DNA of 64,000 nucleotides from positions 310,001 through 374,000 of the forward strand of contig NZ_JAGINO010000004.1 of NCBI RefSeq assembly GCF_017876115.1, read 5' to 3'. Below the pieces are notes generated by a model, which saw only the letters and a program-made list of their open reading frames with translations, was not told the DNA's origin and made no database searches. Each line of letters begins with the position of its first letter. Within the stretch, counting starts at the first letter, position 1. Source of the DNA: Azospirillum picis (lineage in GTDB: Bacteria; Pseudomonadota; Alphaproteobacteria; Azospirillales; Azospirillaceae). The translations under genes were made by a program, and so were the position numbers. Below, in pieces: positions 49,910 through 58,121 of this stretch.

Positions 49910-52255
49910 TCAGGCGACCTGCTGGGTTTCGCAGGCCTTCTCGTCCGCAACGCCCGTGGACGGCTCGGACAAGATCGCCGTGATGGCGTCGCGCAGATCA
50001 TCCGGGGTCACCGGCTTGTGCAGCAGCCGGCATCCCGTGGCGACCGCGTCGCGGATCCGCTCCGGCGCCGTGTCGCCGGTCAGGATCAGGCCGGGAACCG
50101 CCCTCCCCAGCAACTCTCCAACCTGCCCCACCGTCTGGACGCCGGTCAGGCGGCCCGGAAGCCGGAAATCGCTGACCACCATGTCCGGCTCCCGCCTGTC
50201 CCGGCTGCCAACAACCGCCAGCGCGTTCTCCCCGTCGACCGCCTCCATCACGCTGTGTCCCCAGCTTTCCAGCAGCAGCCGCAAGGCGTCGCGCTGGACT
50301 GGATCATCCTCCACCACCAGGATCAGCCGGCCGCCGACCGGTGCCGGCGCGCTGGCGGCCGGGGCGGCGGGAACCGGCCCTTCGATGCCGACCACCGGCA
50401 CATGGACGGCGAAGACCGATCCGCGTCCCGGGCGCGAGCGCACCTCCACCGCATGCCCCAGCAGCGCCGCCTTGCGCCTCACCTTGGCCAGGCCCAGGCC
50501 CAGGCCGTGCCGCCGGTCACGCTCGGGGTTGCCGAGTTGGACAAAGTCCTCGAAGATGTTGTCGAGCTGTTCGGCCGGGATCCCGGGACCGGTATCCCAC
50601 ACCTCGATGCGCAGCCATTGGCCGCGCCGCCGGCAGCCGAGCATGATGCGCCCGGACTCCGTGAAGCGGATGGCGTTGCGCACGAGGTCACCCAGCATCC
50701 GGTTCAGCAGAGTGCGGTCCGTGCGGATCACCATCCGGCAGGGCACGGCGGTGAGCACCAGTCCCTTTTCCGCTGCCGAGGACCGGAATTCGGCCAGCAA
50801 ATCATCAAGCACCGGCGCGACCGGGACGTCGGCCAACTGGGGCCGCACCACGCCCGCGTCAAGCGTTGCGACCTCCAGCAGGGCGTGCAGGAGTTTTTCG
50901 CCGGCGTCGAGCGCCTCGCCCATCTTCTCGGCGATGGAGCGATCGCGGGACTCGGAAAGCCGCTCCATCAGGATGTGATGGAACAGGCGAAGCGCCTGGA
51001 ACGGCTGCCTCAGGTCATGGTTCGCCGCGGACAGGAACCGGCCTTTCGCCTGGTTGGCCCTCTCCTTTTCCTCAAGGGCCCTGCTCAGCTTGACGTTGGC
51101 GGCGCTCAGCGCCGCCGTCCGGTCCGCCACCCGCTGCTCAAGCCGTGCGTTCGCATCGGTCAACGCGCGACGGACCGCCGCTTCCCGCCGCAGGCCGCGC
51201 ATGCCCAGCAGCGCGAGCCCGGCCAGCGTAGCGACGCCCACGAGCATCGCCAGGATGCCCCGCTCCAGCCGGACGTGCCAGGAGGCCAGTGCATCGGACT
51301 GCGGCACCGACACGGCGGCCAGCAGCGGAATTCCCTGCATCCGCACCAGTGCCAGCACCGCGGAGGCCCCTGTGCCGCCCCAGCCGGCGATCGTCCGCTC
51401 CTCCCCCTCCGCCAGCGTGGGCACGACACCGAGTGAGGACGGGCCTGAGCCGGCGAGCCTCAGCCCGTCCGGACCATAGAGGCCGACCGTCCGGCCATGC
51501 TCGCTGTCGAACACGTCCAGGAATGGCGTCAACTCCGACATCGGCACCGCGGCCAGGACGGTCCCATCCAACGCGCCGGCGGCGGTGTGGATGCGTCGCA
51601 GCAGGAGAAGTGACGGCTGCCCGGACATGTGCCCGGACAGAACCTGGATGGATCGCTTTTCGGCCGCCTGGAGCCCGGCGCCGGAGGCCGAAGGCGCCGG
51701 AAATGGGCGCCCGGCCGACGGCGGCTCGGGCGGACCGGACCGGAACTGTCCCCGGGGGTCGTTGCCACCGTCGAAACCGACCGCCGGACCGAAGCGGACC
51801 GCCCCGCCCGCATCGAAAAGGGTCAGCCGGCCGAAGCGCTCGACGAGCATGGCCTCGTCCAGGCTGCGATCGGTCCAGGACTGCAGCCCGCGGCCATCCA
51901 TGCGGTCGGCGATGCGCACGAGCAATCCCGTGCTGCGCTCCAGCACCGACCGGGCATGCCCGTTGAGGAGGGCTGCCGCCTGCCGGACATCGCGGGCGGC
52001 GCGTTCCAACGTTTCTTGGTAGTCCAGAATGGTGACGGTCGCCCACGACCCGGTTCCCAGCAGGCCCAGCACGATGAAAACAGTGGCGAGCATCGGCTTC
52101 GATGCCGGCGTGGCGCCTGGCAGATCCGCGGCGCTCGGAAGGCGAAGCAGGTTCTTGAACCGAAACGTGGACGGGAGCCCTTTGAACCGCGTCGACACCG
52201 CTTCAGCCCGGAAAGGAGGAAACGGGCAGGCCGGCGGCCCCGGCAGACCGAGCAT
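49910..52255 (-). CDS. Hybrid sensor histidine kinase with C-terminal receiver
   Basis: 781 residues: TM1 at about 55-77, periplasmic sensor (80-330, dCache-like in layout), TM2 near 335-352 (GILAMLVGVATLAGLALLGM), a coiled coil, HisKA with His413 (SAANHDLRQPFQAL, the NahK/ErcS-type H-box), HATPase (NAIRFTES, DTGPGIP, GLGLGLAKV) and a receiver with Asp696 (DMVVSDFRLPG) and Lys in LLHKPVTPDDL. GTG or ATG starts further in (for example before STRFKG) are possible because no good ribosome site precedes 52255. Such kinases commonly feed a phosphorelay; no partner gene is adjacent. Confidence 0.9.
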   Translation of the reverse strand: MLGLPGPPACPFPPFRAEAVSTRFKGLPSTFRFKNLLRLPSAADLPGATPASKPMLATVFIVLGLLGTGSWATVTILDYQETLERAARDVRQAAALLNGHARSVLERSTGLLVRIADRMDGRGLQSWTDRSLDEAMLVERFGRLTLFDAGGAVRFGPAVGFDGGNDPRGQFRSGPPEPPSAGRPFPAPSASGAGLQAAEKRSIQVLSGHMSGQPSLLLLRRIHTAAGALDGTVLAAVPMSELTPFLDVFDSEHGRTVGLYGPDGLRLAGSGPSSLGVVPTLAEGEERTIAGWGGTGASAVLALVRMQGIPLLAAVSVPQSDALASWHVRLERGILAMLVGVATLAGLALLGMRGLRREAAVRRALTDANARLEQRVADRTAALSAANVKLSRALEEKERANQAKGRFLSAANHDLRQPFQALRLFHHILMERLSESRDRSIAEKMGEALDAGEKLLHALLEVATLDAGVVRPQLADVPVAPVLDDLLAEFRSSAAEKGLVLTAVPCRMVIRTDRTLLNRMLGDLVRNAIRFTESGRIMLGCRRRGQWLRIEVWDTGPGIPAEQLDNIFEDFVQLGNPERDRRHGLGLGLAKVRRKAALLGHAVEVRSRPGRGSVFAVHVPVVGIEGPVPAAPAASAPAPVGGRLILVVEDDPVQRDALRLLLESWGHSVMEAVDGENALAVVGSRDRREPDMVVSDFRLPGRLTGVQTVGQVGELLGRAVPGLILTGDTAPERIRDAVATGCRLLHKPVTPDDLRDAITAILSEPSTGVADEKACETQQVA

Positions 52256-53204
52256 GCATTGCCGGCGCTAGACAGATGATCATCTGGCACAGATCCTCGT
52301 TCGACTGCAGCCGGCACACGCATCGGGCAGGGAAGCGGAGTTCACAACGCAAAGCCATCGCCAACGGCCGGCGCTGCCGCCACGATCACCAGGAACATAA
52401 GACAAATCCGCGGCCCGTTTGAATGAGCATGCCGGCAATCGGCACGATGCTATCGGTTCAGGAAGTAAGAGTGTCGATACAGCCAAGCTCAACTTGTAAA
52501 ACTGAGATTATCATACGAAGAAATCTCACGCGACACACCTTGGCGTCTATGACTATCATCATAGAGCCTTACCCCTTCGAGGGTCTGAAGCAGGCCGCTC
52601 CCGGGGGAAAGCAGCATCCGCGGCGAGCAATAATAATTGAGTTTTGCGATTTTATATTCTATCAGCAAATTCTTTGCCGTTCCGTGATGATCCACACGGA
52701 ATGATGGTGCCCGAATGGCTGGAAGGTGGACGGTCTCCACCGCGGCCGGCCCGTGAGATGCACGCATCCGATTAGCCGCAAGGCCCGGCAAGGGCGAGGG
52801 CAAGGGCAAGCACGACAAGGCACGCCGCCGCTCGAAGCGGGGGCGTGCTGGTGATGGTTTCGCCAGGGACGATGAGGACCAAGCCGTCTTCGGCAGGCTA
52901 GGTGGCCTTGCCTGCTCACGGGGAATGGGAACCTTCCGGCTGCGGCAGAACGGCAACAACAGCGCCAGGGTCCTGCCGGTCGAAAAGGTGATGTCGGGTA
53001 GCCGCGCCGCACCGCTTTGCTGGATGCGGACGGACACCCCCCGACCTGCGTGGGCGGCACCGCAGTGACGACGCCCGACGGCAGGTCCGGGTGGTTTGGT
53101 ACCGTTTGGAACAAGGCTAAGGCGTCCTTCAGGACGGAAATGGCGAAGAACCGTTTCCTCGTCTCTACGATCATCCCCGCCCTGGCATTCCCGCCCTGGC
53201 GAGC
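52256..53204. other. 950-bp gene-free, partly AT-rich region
   Basis: No credible gene. Stretches at about 52470-52560 and 52620-52710 are far richer in A/T than the surroundings (for example AATAATAATTGAG and TTTTATATTCTATC). Open frames here have atypical composition and no ribosome sites. It could hold promoters for the hybrid kinase, a decayed gene, or an insertion scar. Confidence 0.5.
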
Positions 53205-53486
53205 TCAGGCCCGCCCCCCCTCCAGCCCCGGGTTGAGCCGGAACGTGATCGCACGCCCCAGCTTGGATTCCCGCAGAAGGATCTGCTTGGTTTCCAGCAG
53301 CTTGATGGCCCGGTTCACGTTGGGCCGCTGCATGCCCAGGGCATCAGCCAGCTCGGACTGAAGCACCGGGATGGGGCGGTCGAAATGGAGCCTCCGGCTC
53401 AGATAGGTGAACACACGAAGCGCCTCCAGAGTGATCTCTCGGTCGGTCGAAACAGTTCTGGAGAGGACATCATGGTGATGCAGCAT
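53205..53486 (-). CDS. Winged-helix protein resembling RepL-type replication/MarR regulators
   Basis: 93 residues from ATG 53486. LEALRVFTYLSRRLHFDRPIPVLQSELADALGMQRPNVNRAIKLLETKQILLRESKLGRAITFRLNPGLEGGRA is a winged helix-turn-helix whose ending (FRLNPGLEGG) recalls the (Y/F)xINPxLxxRG of RepL-family plasmid replication proteins. It could equally be a small transcription regulator. The frame is open upstream to 53672 without a good start. It sits beside the AT-rich gap, which would suit a plasmid- or phage-derived remnant. Confidence 0.6.
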   Translation of the reverse strand: MLHHHDVLSRTVSTDREITLEALRVFTYLSRRLHFDRPIPVLQSELADALGMQRPNVNRAIKLLETKQILLRESKLGRAITFRLNPGLEGGRA

Positions 53487-53884
53487 CGCAGCCTCTATAC
53501 GCAAGGTTGTCGGGTTCCGGGAGCGACAATCGCAATTGGCGTGGCAACTCGCCGCACCTCCTTCTGCGGAAGGAAGGCGGCGAACTATGTCCAGGGGCAC
53601 CGTCCGACATGGTGAACGGGGATGGGCGCCGGCCTTGGATATCCGCCTGCGTCTGTCGCCCCCTCCATCCACACGGGCCGGCGGGGCCGGCGATTTCAGA
53701 TGCCCTCAAGCTACAGCACGAATATTGTCCGAGTATGTCTTGCCTATTTCGCGGCTGACATAATTGCTGTCTCCGGAAGCAATATTGGGAAAAGGGTTTT
53801 TCCCGGCACCTGCGAAGGACGGGGAACCGCCCACGAAGCGCCGATGTTGCTGTCCGGACGTATCCGCCCGACGGGAGATCCGCC
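53487..53884. other. 400-bp gap upstream of gpmA
   Basis: No supported gene. It must contain the gpmA promoter. It includes a lower-GC stretch at about 53720-53800 (TATTGTCCGAG, CATAATTGCTGTC) but no clear operator was identified. Confidence 0.45.
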
Positions 53885-54631
53885 ATGCATCGACTGATTC
53901 TGCTGCGTCACGGCCAGAGCGTGTGGAATGCGGAAGACCGCTTCACCGGATGGACCGATGTCGGCCTGACCGACCGCGGCATCGCAGAGACGCGGCAGGC
54001 CGCCGCGCTGCTGAAGGAGGCCGGCATGGACGTGGACATCGCCTTCACGTCCGTCCTGAGCCGTGCCATCGAGACGCTGCACATCGTGCTGCGCGACATG
54101 GACCGGCTGTGGCTGCCGGTGCATAAGCACTGGCGGTTGAACGAGCGGCATTACGGCGCGTTGCAGGGTCTCAACAAAGCGGAAACCGCCGAACGCCACG
54201 GCGCCGACCAGGTGTTCCAGTGGCGGCGCAGTTGGGACGTGCCGCCACCGCCGATCGAGCCGGACGATCGGCGCTCGGCCGTCATCGACCGCCGCTATGA
54301 CGGCATCGCCACATCCAACCTGCCGCGTGGCGAAAGCCTGAAGGACACCACCGCACGGGTGGTCCCATACTGGACCGAAACGATCAGCCCCGCGCTGCGC
54401 CTCGGTTCCCGCGTGCTGGTGTCGGCGCACGGCAACAGCCTGCGCGCATTGGTGAAGCACCTGGACAATGTCGCCGACCAGGACATTCCCCTGTTCGAGA
54501 TTCCGACCAGCCGCCCGCTGGTCTACGAGCTGGGCGCCGACCTGATGCCGCTGCGCCGTTACTTCCTCGGCGAGGGCGGCACCGTCGAAGAGATCACCTG
54601 GCCGAAGCCGGAGCCGGGCGCGGCGGCCTGA
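53885..54631 (+). CDS. gpmA: 2,3-bisphosphoglycerate-dependent phosphoglycerate mutase
   Basis: 248 residues, the full GpmA length: LLRHGQSVWNAEDRFTGWTDVGLTDRG with phospho-histidine His9, SRAIETLHIVL, the acid Glu in LNERHYGALQGLNKAE, RYDGIATSNLPRGESLKDTTARV and the second His in VSAHGNSLRALVKHL. It interconverts 3- and 2-phosphoglycerate in glycolysis and gluconeogenesis. Single gene, convergent with the helicase gene. Confidence 0.95.
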   Translation: MHRLILLRHGQSVWNAEDRFTGWTDVGLTDRGIAETRQAAALLKEAGMDVDIAFTSVLSRAIETLHIVLRDMDRLWLPVHKHWRLNERHYGALQGLNKAETAERHGADQVFQWRRSWDVPPPPIEPDDRRSAVIDRRYDGIATSNLPRGESLKDTTARVVPYWTETISPALRLGSRVLVSAHGNSLRALVKHLDNVADQDIPLFEIPTSRPLVYELGADLMPLRRYFLGEGGTVEEITWPKPEPGAAA

Positions 54632-54704
54632 AGCACGGCGCTGCCGGCTTTCCCCCGCCACCGCACGCGCCCCCGCCCCTGCCTCCGCCTCTCGCGCCGC
54701 ACTC

Positions 54705-56972
54705 CTATCGCCGGCGCCCCGCAGCCCTCTCCCGTCCCGGGAGGGGGCTCTTCCTGCCGTCCCTGCCCGCACCATGATGGAAATGTTGCGGGTGGGCGTC
54801 GGTCTTTTCGCCGCCCGCCTTCTCCGGCCGTTCCGCCCCGCCGCGCCGGCCGCCGCGACGCTCCTCGACCCGACTGCCGTAGCAGGCGTCGCAGACACGG
54901 AAGCGATGGTTGGCCTTCAGCCGGGTGCCGCAGACCGGACAGGCCCGGGCCAGCGACCGTTCCGCCAGCGTCCGTTCGATGAAGGCGTTGAGATGCGCTC
55001 GGCGTTCCTGGCACAGATCCATCTCGGGATAGGCGTCGGGAAACCGGTAGGCCAGCCAGGCATAGGCGGTCAGCTCCTTCACCGCCCGCTCGGCCTTCTC
55101 GAGTTCCACGTCGGTTCCGACATTGTGACGGAACCGCTCCGCCGCGTCGGGGGCGCTGTTGCGAAGTCCCTTGCCCTGGTTGATCGCCCAGCCGCCCAGA
55201 AGGCGGAGGTTGTTCTGGTCGCGGGTGTCGATCGGGCAGCGGGCCAGCATGTCGCGGTCAGCCAACGGCAGCCTGGCGCGGTCAACCGCGGCGGCGGCCT
55301 GGATGCGCTGCTCCAGATCGGTCATGCGGAAGGTCTGGTTGGCGCGCAGAAGTTCCTGGCCGGCGGTGCGCAGCACCTTGGCGAGGCTGTCGGTGTCCAG
55401 TTCGCGGGCGATCGCCTCGACATGGCTGAGGTTGGGGGAGATCCACGAACGCGGGTCCTCCGGCGGCACCGGCGGCGAGGTCAGCGCCCGGCGGACCGGA
55501 TTGATGTTCTCTCCCTCCAGCACGGCGACACGCCCGTCCTCATGCATGCCGAACCGGCCGGCGCGGCCGCCGATCTGCCGGATCTCCGACGGAGTCAGTT
55601 CGCGCTCCTCGCGCCCGTCATATTTGCGGGTGGTGGAGAGAACGACGCGGGCCACCGGCAGGTTCAGCCCCATGCCGATGGCGTCGGTCGCCACCAGGAC
55701 GTCGGCGGTCCCGTCACGGAAACGGCGCGCCTCGGCCCGCCGGACTTCCGGCGACAGGGCACCATAGATGACGGCGACGTTATGCCCACGCCCAAGCAGG
55801 TCGTGCCGCAGGGCCATCACGTCCTTGCGCGAGAAGGCGATGAGCGCGTCACCCGACTTCACCTCCGACAGCTTCACGCGCTCTTCCTGCACGCGCAACG
55901 GCGACTTGCGCGTGAATTCGACGACCTCGAGTTCCTCGCCCAATGCATCGGCCAGGCGCTTGAGGTAGGGGATGGCGTCCGCCGAGCCGGTCATCAGGAT
56001 TTCGGGCGCGGCGACCCCCGCGACGGCCTGGGTCCAGGCCCAGCCGCGGTCGGGGTCGCCGATCATCTGGATCTCGTCGATGACGCAGGCCCCCCACACC
56101 TTGACCGTGTTGACCATCTCGATGGTCGAGGAGGTGAAGGAGGCTCCCGGCCGGACGTCGCGTTCCTCGCCCGTGACCAGGCTGCACGGCCGGCCCCGCG
56201 TCTCCAGCGCCTCCTGCCCCTCCAGCGCCAGCAGACGCAGGGGAGCGAGGTAGCAGCCGCTTTCCGCCTCCGCCAGCCGGTCCATGGCGGCGTGCGTCTT
56301 GCCGGAATTCGTCGGGCCCACGAACAGCCGCAGCTTGCGCACCATCGCGCGGGCGGTGGCGAAGCTGTCGAGATAGACGCCCATCCCCGAGGCGGTTTCC
56401 AGCCGCTCGCGCCGAACCTTCAGGCCGGCCCGCGCCGCACTGGTGGAGAATGCCTCCTCCATCGCGTCCAGCAGCGTCTGCAGGCGCGGGATGCGCCCGC
56501 CGAAGCCGACCACGCGGCCCAACTCGTCCGCGAACCCCTTGGGCCGCCAGGACTCCCCGAAGCCGGCCGCCCGTTGCGCCATCGAGGCGAACCAGCCGTC
56601 GACCCGTGCCTTGGCCTTCTCGATGGCGGGCGAGGACAGACAGGCTGCCTTCACCTTCTTGCCGAGCGCCTTCGCCTGCGGCCGGCCAAAGCCCTCGTCG
56701 CTGGTCAGCAGGCCCCACAGCTCGGCTTCGACCTCCGGCAGGGGGCCGAGGGCCACCTTGAAGCGCAGCTTCAGCTTGCGGTCGGTGCCGGGGACCGACA
56801 CCGGATGGACCACCGCCACCGACCAGCGGGCCGGCGTGCTGTCCCGGTCCACCTCGATGCCGTCGCCGCGCACGACGGCCGCCACCGCGCGCAACGCCTC
56901 GCGGCGGTCGAATTCGTCGGCCGTGCCGGGGGTGCGGTCGGGACCCGGGCTGTCGGGGGTATCGTCGGTCAT
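54705..56972 (-). CDS. SUV3-like SF2 RNA helicase with C-terminal zinc motif
   Basis: 755 residues. The helicase core has LFVGPTNSGKTHAAMDRL (Walker A), CVIDEIQMIGDPDRGWAWTQA (motif II), LIAFSRKDVMALRHDL, VAVIYGALSPEVRR, LVATDAIGMGLNLPVARVV and EIRQIGGRAGRFG (motif VI), the signature set of the mitochondrial Suv3/alphaproteobacterial group. The C-terminus has a CPVCG-x11-CDAC zinc-finger pair and a basic Gly/Arg-rich tail. It probably unwinds structured RNA for degradation. The start at 56972 (MTDDTPDSPG) has only a weak AAGAAAAG upstream. Confidence 0.9.
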   Translation of the reverse strand: MTDDTPDSPGPDRTPGTADEFDRREALRAVAAVVRGDGIEVDRDSTPARWSVAVVHPVSVPGTDRKLKLRFKVALGPLPEVEAELWGLLTSDEGFGRPQAKALGKKVKAACLSSPAIEKAKARVDGWFASMAQRAAGFGESWRPKGFADELGRVVGFGGRIPRLQTLLDAMEEAFSTSAARAGLKVRRERLETASGMGVYLDSFATARAMVRKLRLFVGPTNSGKTHAAMDRLAEAESGCYLAPLRLLALEGQEALETRGRPCSLVTGEERDVRPGASFTSSTIEMVNTVKVWGACVIDEIQMIGDPDRGWAWTQAVAGVAAPEILMTGSADAIPYLKRLADALGEELEVVEFTRKSPLRVQEERVKLSEVKSGDALIAFSRKDVMALRHDLLGRGHNVAVIYGALSPEVRRAEARRFRDGTADVLVATDAIGMGLNLPVARVVLSTTRKYDGREERELTPSEIRQIGGRAGRFGMHEDGRVAVLEGENINPVRRALTSPPVPPEDPRSWISPNLSHVEAIARELDTDSLAKVLRTAGQELLRANQTFRMTDLEQRIQAAAAVDRARLPLADRDMLARCPIDTRDQNNLRLLGGWAINQGKGLRNSAPDAAERFRHNVGTDVELEKAERAVKELTAYAWLAYRFPDAYPEMDLCQERRAHLNAFIERTLAERSLARACPVCGTRLKANHRFRVCDACYGSRVEERRGGRRGGAERPEKAGGEKTDAHPQHFHHGAGRDGRKSPLPGRERAAGRRR

Positions 56973-57299
56973 AGCTGTTCTTTTCTTGGAAATAGTCCGG
57001 TCATGCAAGGTCAACCGCCGCATCGGCCAGTTGGTATCGTCTTATGACGCCGGAACTCCTCTTATGGGATGGGCTGGCTGTTTCGGCAAGCCGTTTCCCC
57101 TTCTTGAGCGAGCCCGGGCTAATTCGAATCCGTCACCGCTTCGCCGATCTCGCCCGTGCGAAAAGGGGGGAGGACCGGCCACATAGAGCCACGCGGGTTT
57201 GCTGGTCCGTCCCCAACGGGTTAGCCGCCGCCCTCCGGCGCAGATGATGCGCCGGCACGGCCAACGCTTTGTGATGCCTTCACTTTTCGGGAGATGCGC
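56973..57299. other. 330-bp divergent intergenic region
   Basis: No gene seen. It holds promoters for the helicase (left) and the exopolysaccharide genes (right). The GGGCTAATTCGAATCCGTC stretch looks T-loop-like but no tRNA can be folded around it. Confidence 0.45.
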
Positions 57300-58118
57300 A
57301 TGCCGAATCCTCGTGACGTCCTTGAACTGATCGAGCGCATGCGGTGCATTTCGAGCGATACCGAGCGCCACCGGCTGGTGGAGGAACTCGGCGCCGTCAG
57401 CCGTCCGACAGTGCTGTCCTTCCTGAACGCGCACGGCGTGAACGTCTGCATGGGATCGGATGCAGCACTGGCCGCCTTCCGCGCCTCCGACGTGCTGCTG
57501 CGCGACGGCATCGGCATGCAGGCGGTGCTGCCGGCCCTGAACCGGCCGGTCGGCCTCAACATGAACGGCACCGACTTCATTCCGCTCCTGCTGAGGACGC
57601 TCGGCGCACGCAACGTCGCGATCTACGGCACCGCCACCCCCTGGCTCGACCGCGCCCGCGCGGTGCTGGAGGAAACGACGCCGCACCGCTACGCCGACCT
57701 CCAGCACGGCTTCCATCCGGCCGAGCATTACGTCGACCGGGCGAGGACGCAGCGGCCGGACCTGATCCTGCTCGCCATGGGCATGCCCAAGCAGGAGGAG
57801 GTTGCGGCGCTGCTGAAGCGGTCGCTCGACCATCCCGTCCTGATCGTCAATGGCGGGGCCATCGTCGATTTCCTGGCCGGACGCTTCAAACGCGCGCCGG
57901 ACGCGGTCCAGCGCTCGGGCCTGGAGTGGGCCTTCCGCCTCGCCCAGGAGCCGCGGCGCCTGTTCCGCCGCTATTGCATCGGTGCCTTCGGCTTCGCCTG
58001 GAGCACCCTTCGTCTTCGTCGTGCCGCCTCTCTCCGTACCCGTGGGGCCGCCCCCGCTGCGACCGGCCCGAACACGCCGTCACCGATCCAGCGGTCGCCT
58101 ATCCAGAAGGAGCTTTAA
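57300..58118 (+). CDS. WecG/TagA/CpsF-family glycosyltransferase (GT26)
   Basis: 272 residues with the GT26 motifs: LLRDGIGMQAVL, LNMNGTDFIPLLLRTLG, VAIYGTATPWLDRARAVLEET, the PDLILLAMGMPKQEE block and VLIVNGGAIVDFLAGRFKRAPDAVQRSGLEWAFRLAQEPRRLFRRY. These enzymes add ManNAcA or a related sugar to a lipid-linked carrier. The start at 57300 is seven bases after GGGAG. The Wzc-like gene follows after three bases, so this is the first gene of an exopolysaccharide operon. Confidence 0.92.
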   Translation: MPNPRDVLELIERMRCISSDTERHRLVEELGAVSRPTVLSFLNAHGVNVCMGSDAALAAFRASDVLLRDGIGMQAVLPALNRPVGLNMNGTDFIPLLLRTLGARNVAIYGTATPWLDRARAVLEETTPHRYADLQHGFHPAEHYVDRARTQRPDLILLAMGMPKQEEVAALLKRSLDHPVLIVNGGAIVDFLAGRFKRAPDAVQRSGLEWAFRLAQEPRRLFRRYCIGAFGFAWSTLRLRRAASLRTRGAAPAATGPNTPSPIQRSPIQKEL

Positions 58119-58121
58119 GAC

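Noticed and set aside
49355..51436. Plus-strand open frame opposite the pentapeptide and hybrid kinase genes
   Set aside because: It crosses two well-defined genes on the other strand and shows no recognisable domain.
52423..52704. Small open frames in the AT-rich gap
   Set aside because: No ribosome sites, unusual composition and no similarity to any family I know.
57110..57150. Possible tRNA (TTCGAATCC T-loop-like bases)
   Set aside because: No acceptor, D- or anticodon stems can be formed around it on either strand.
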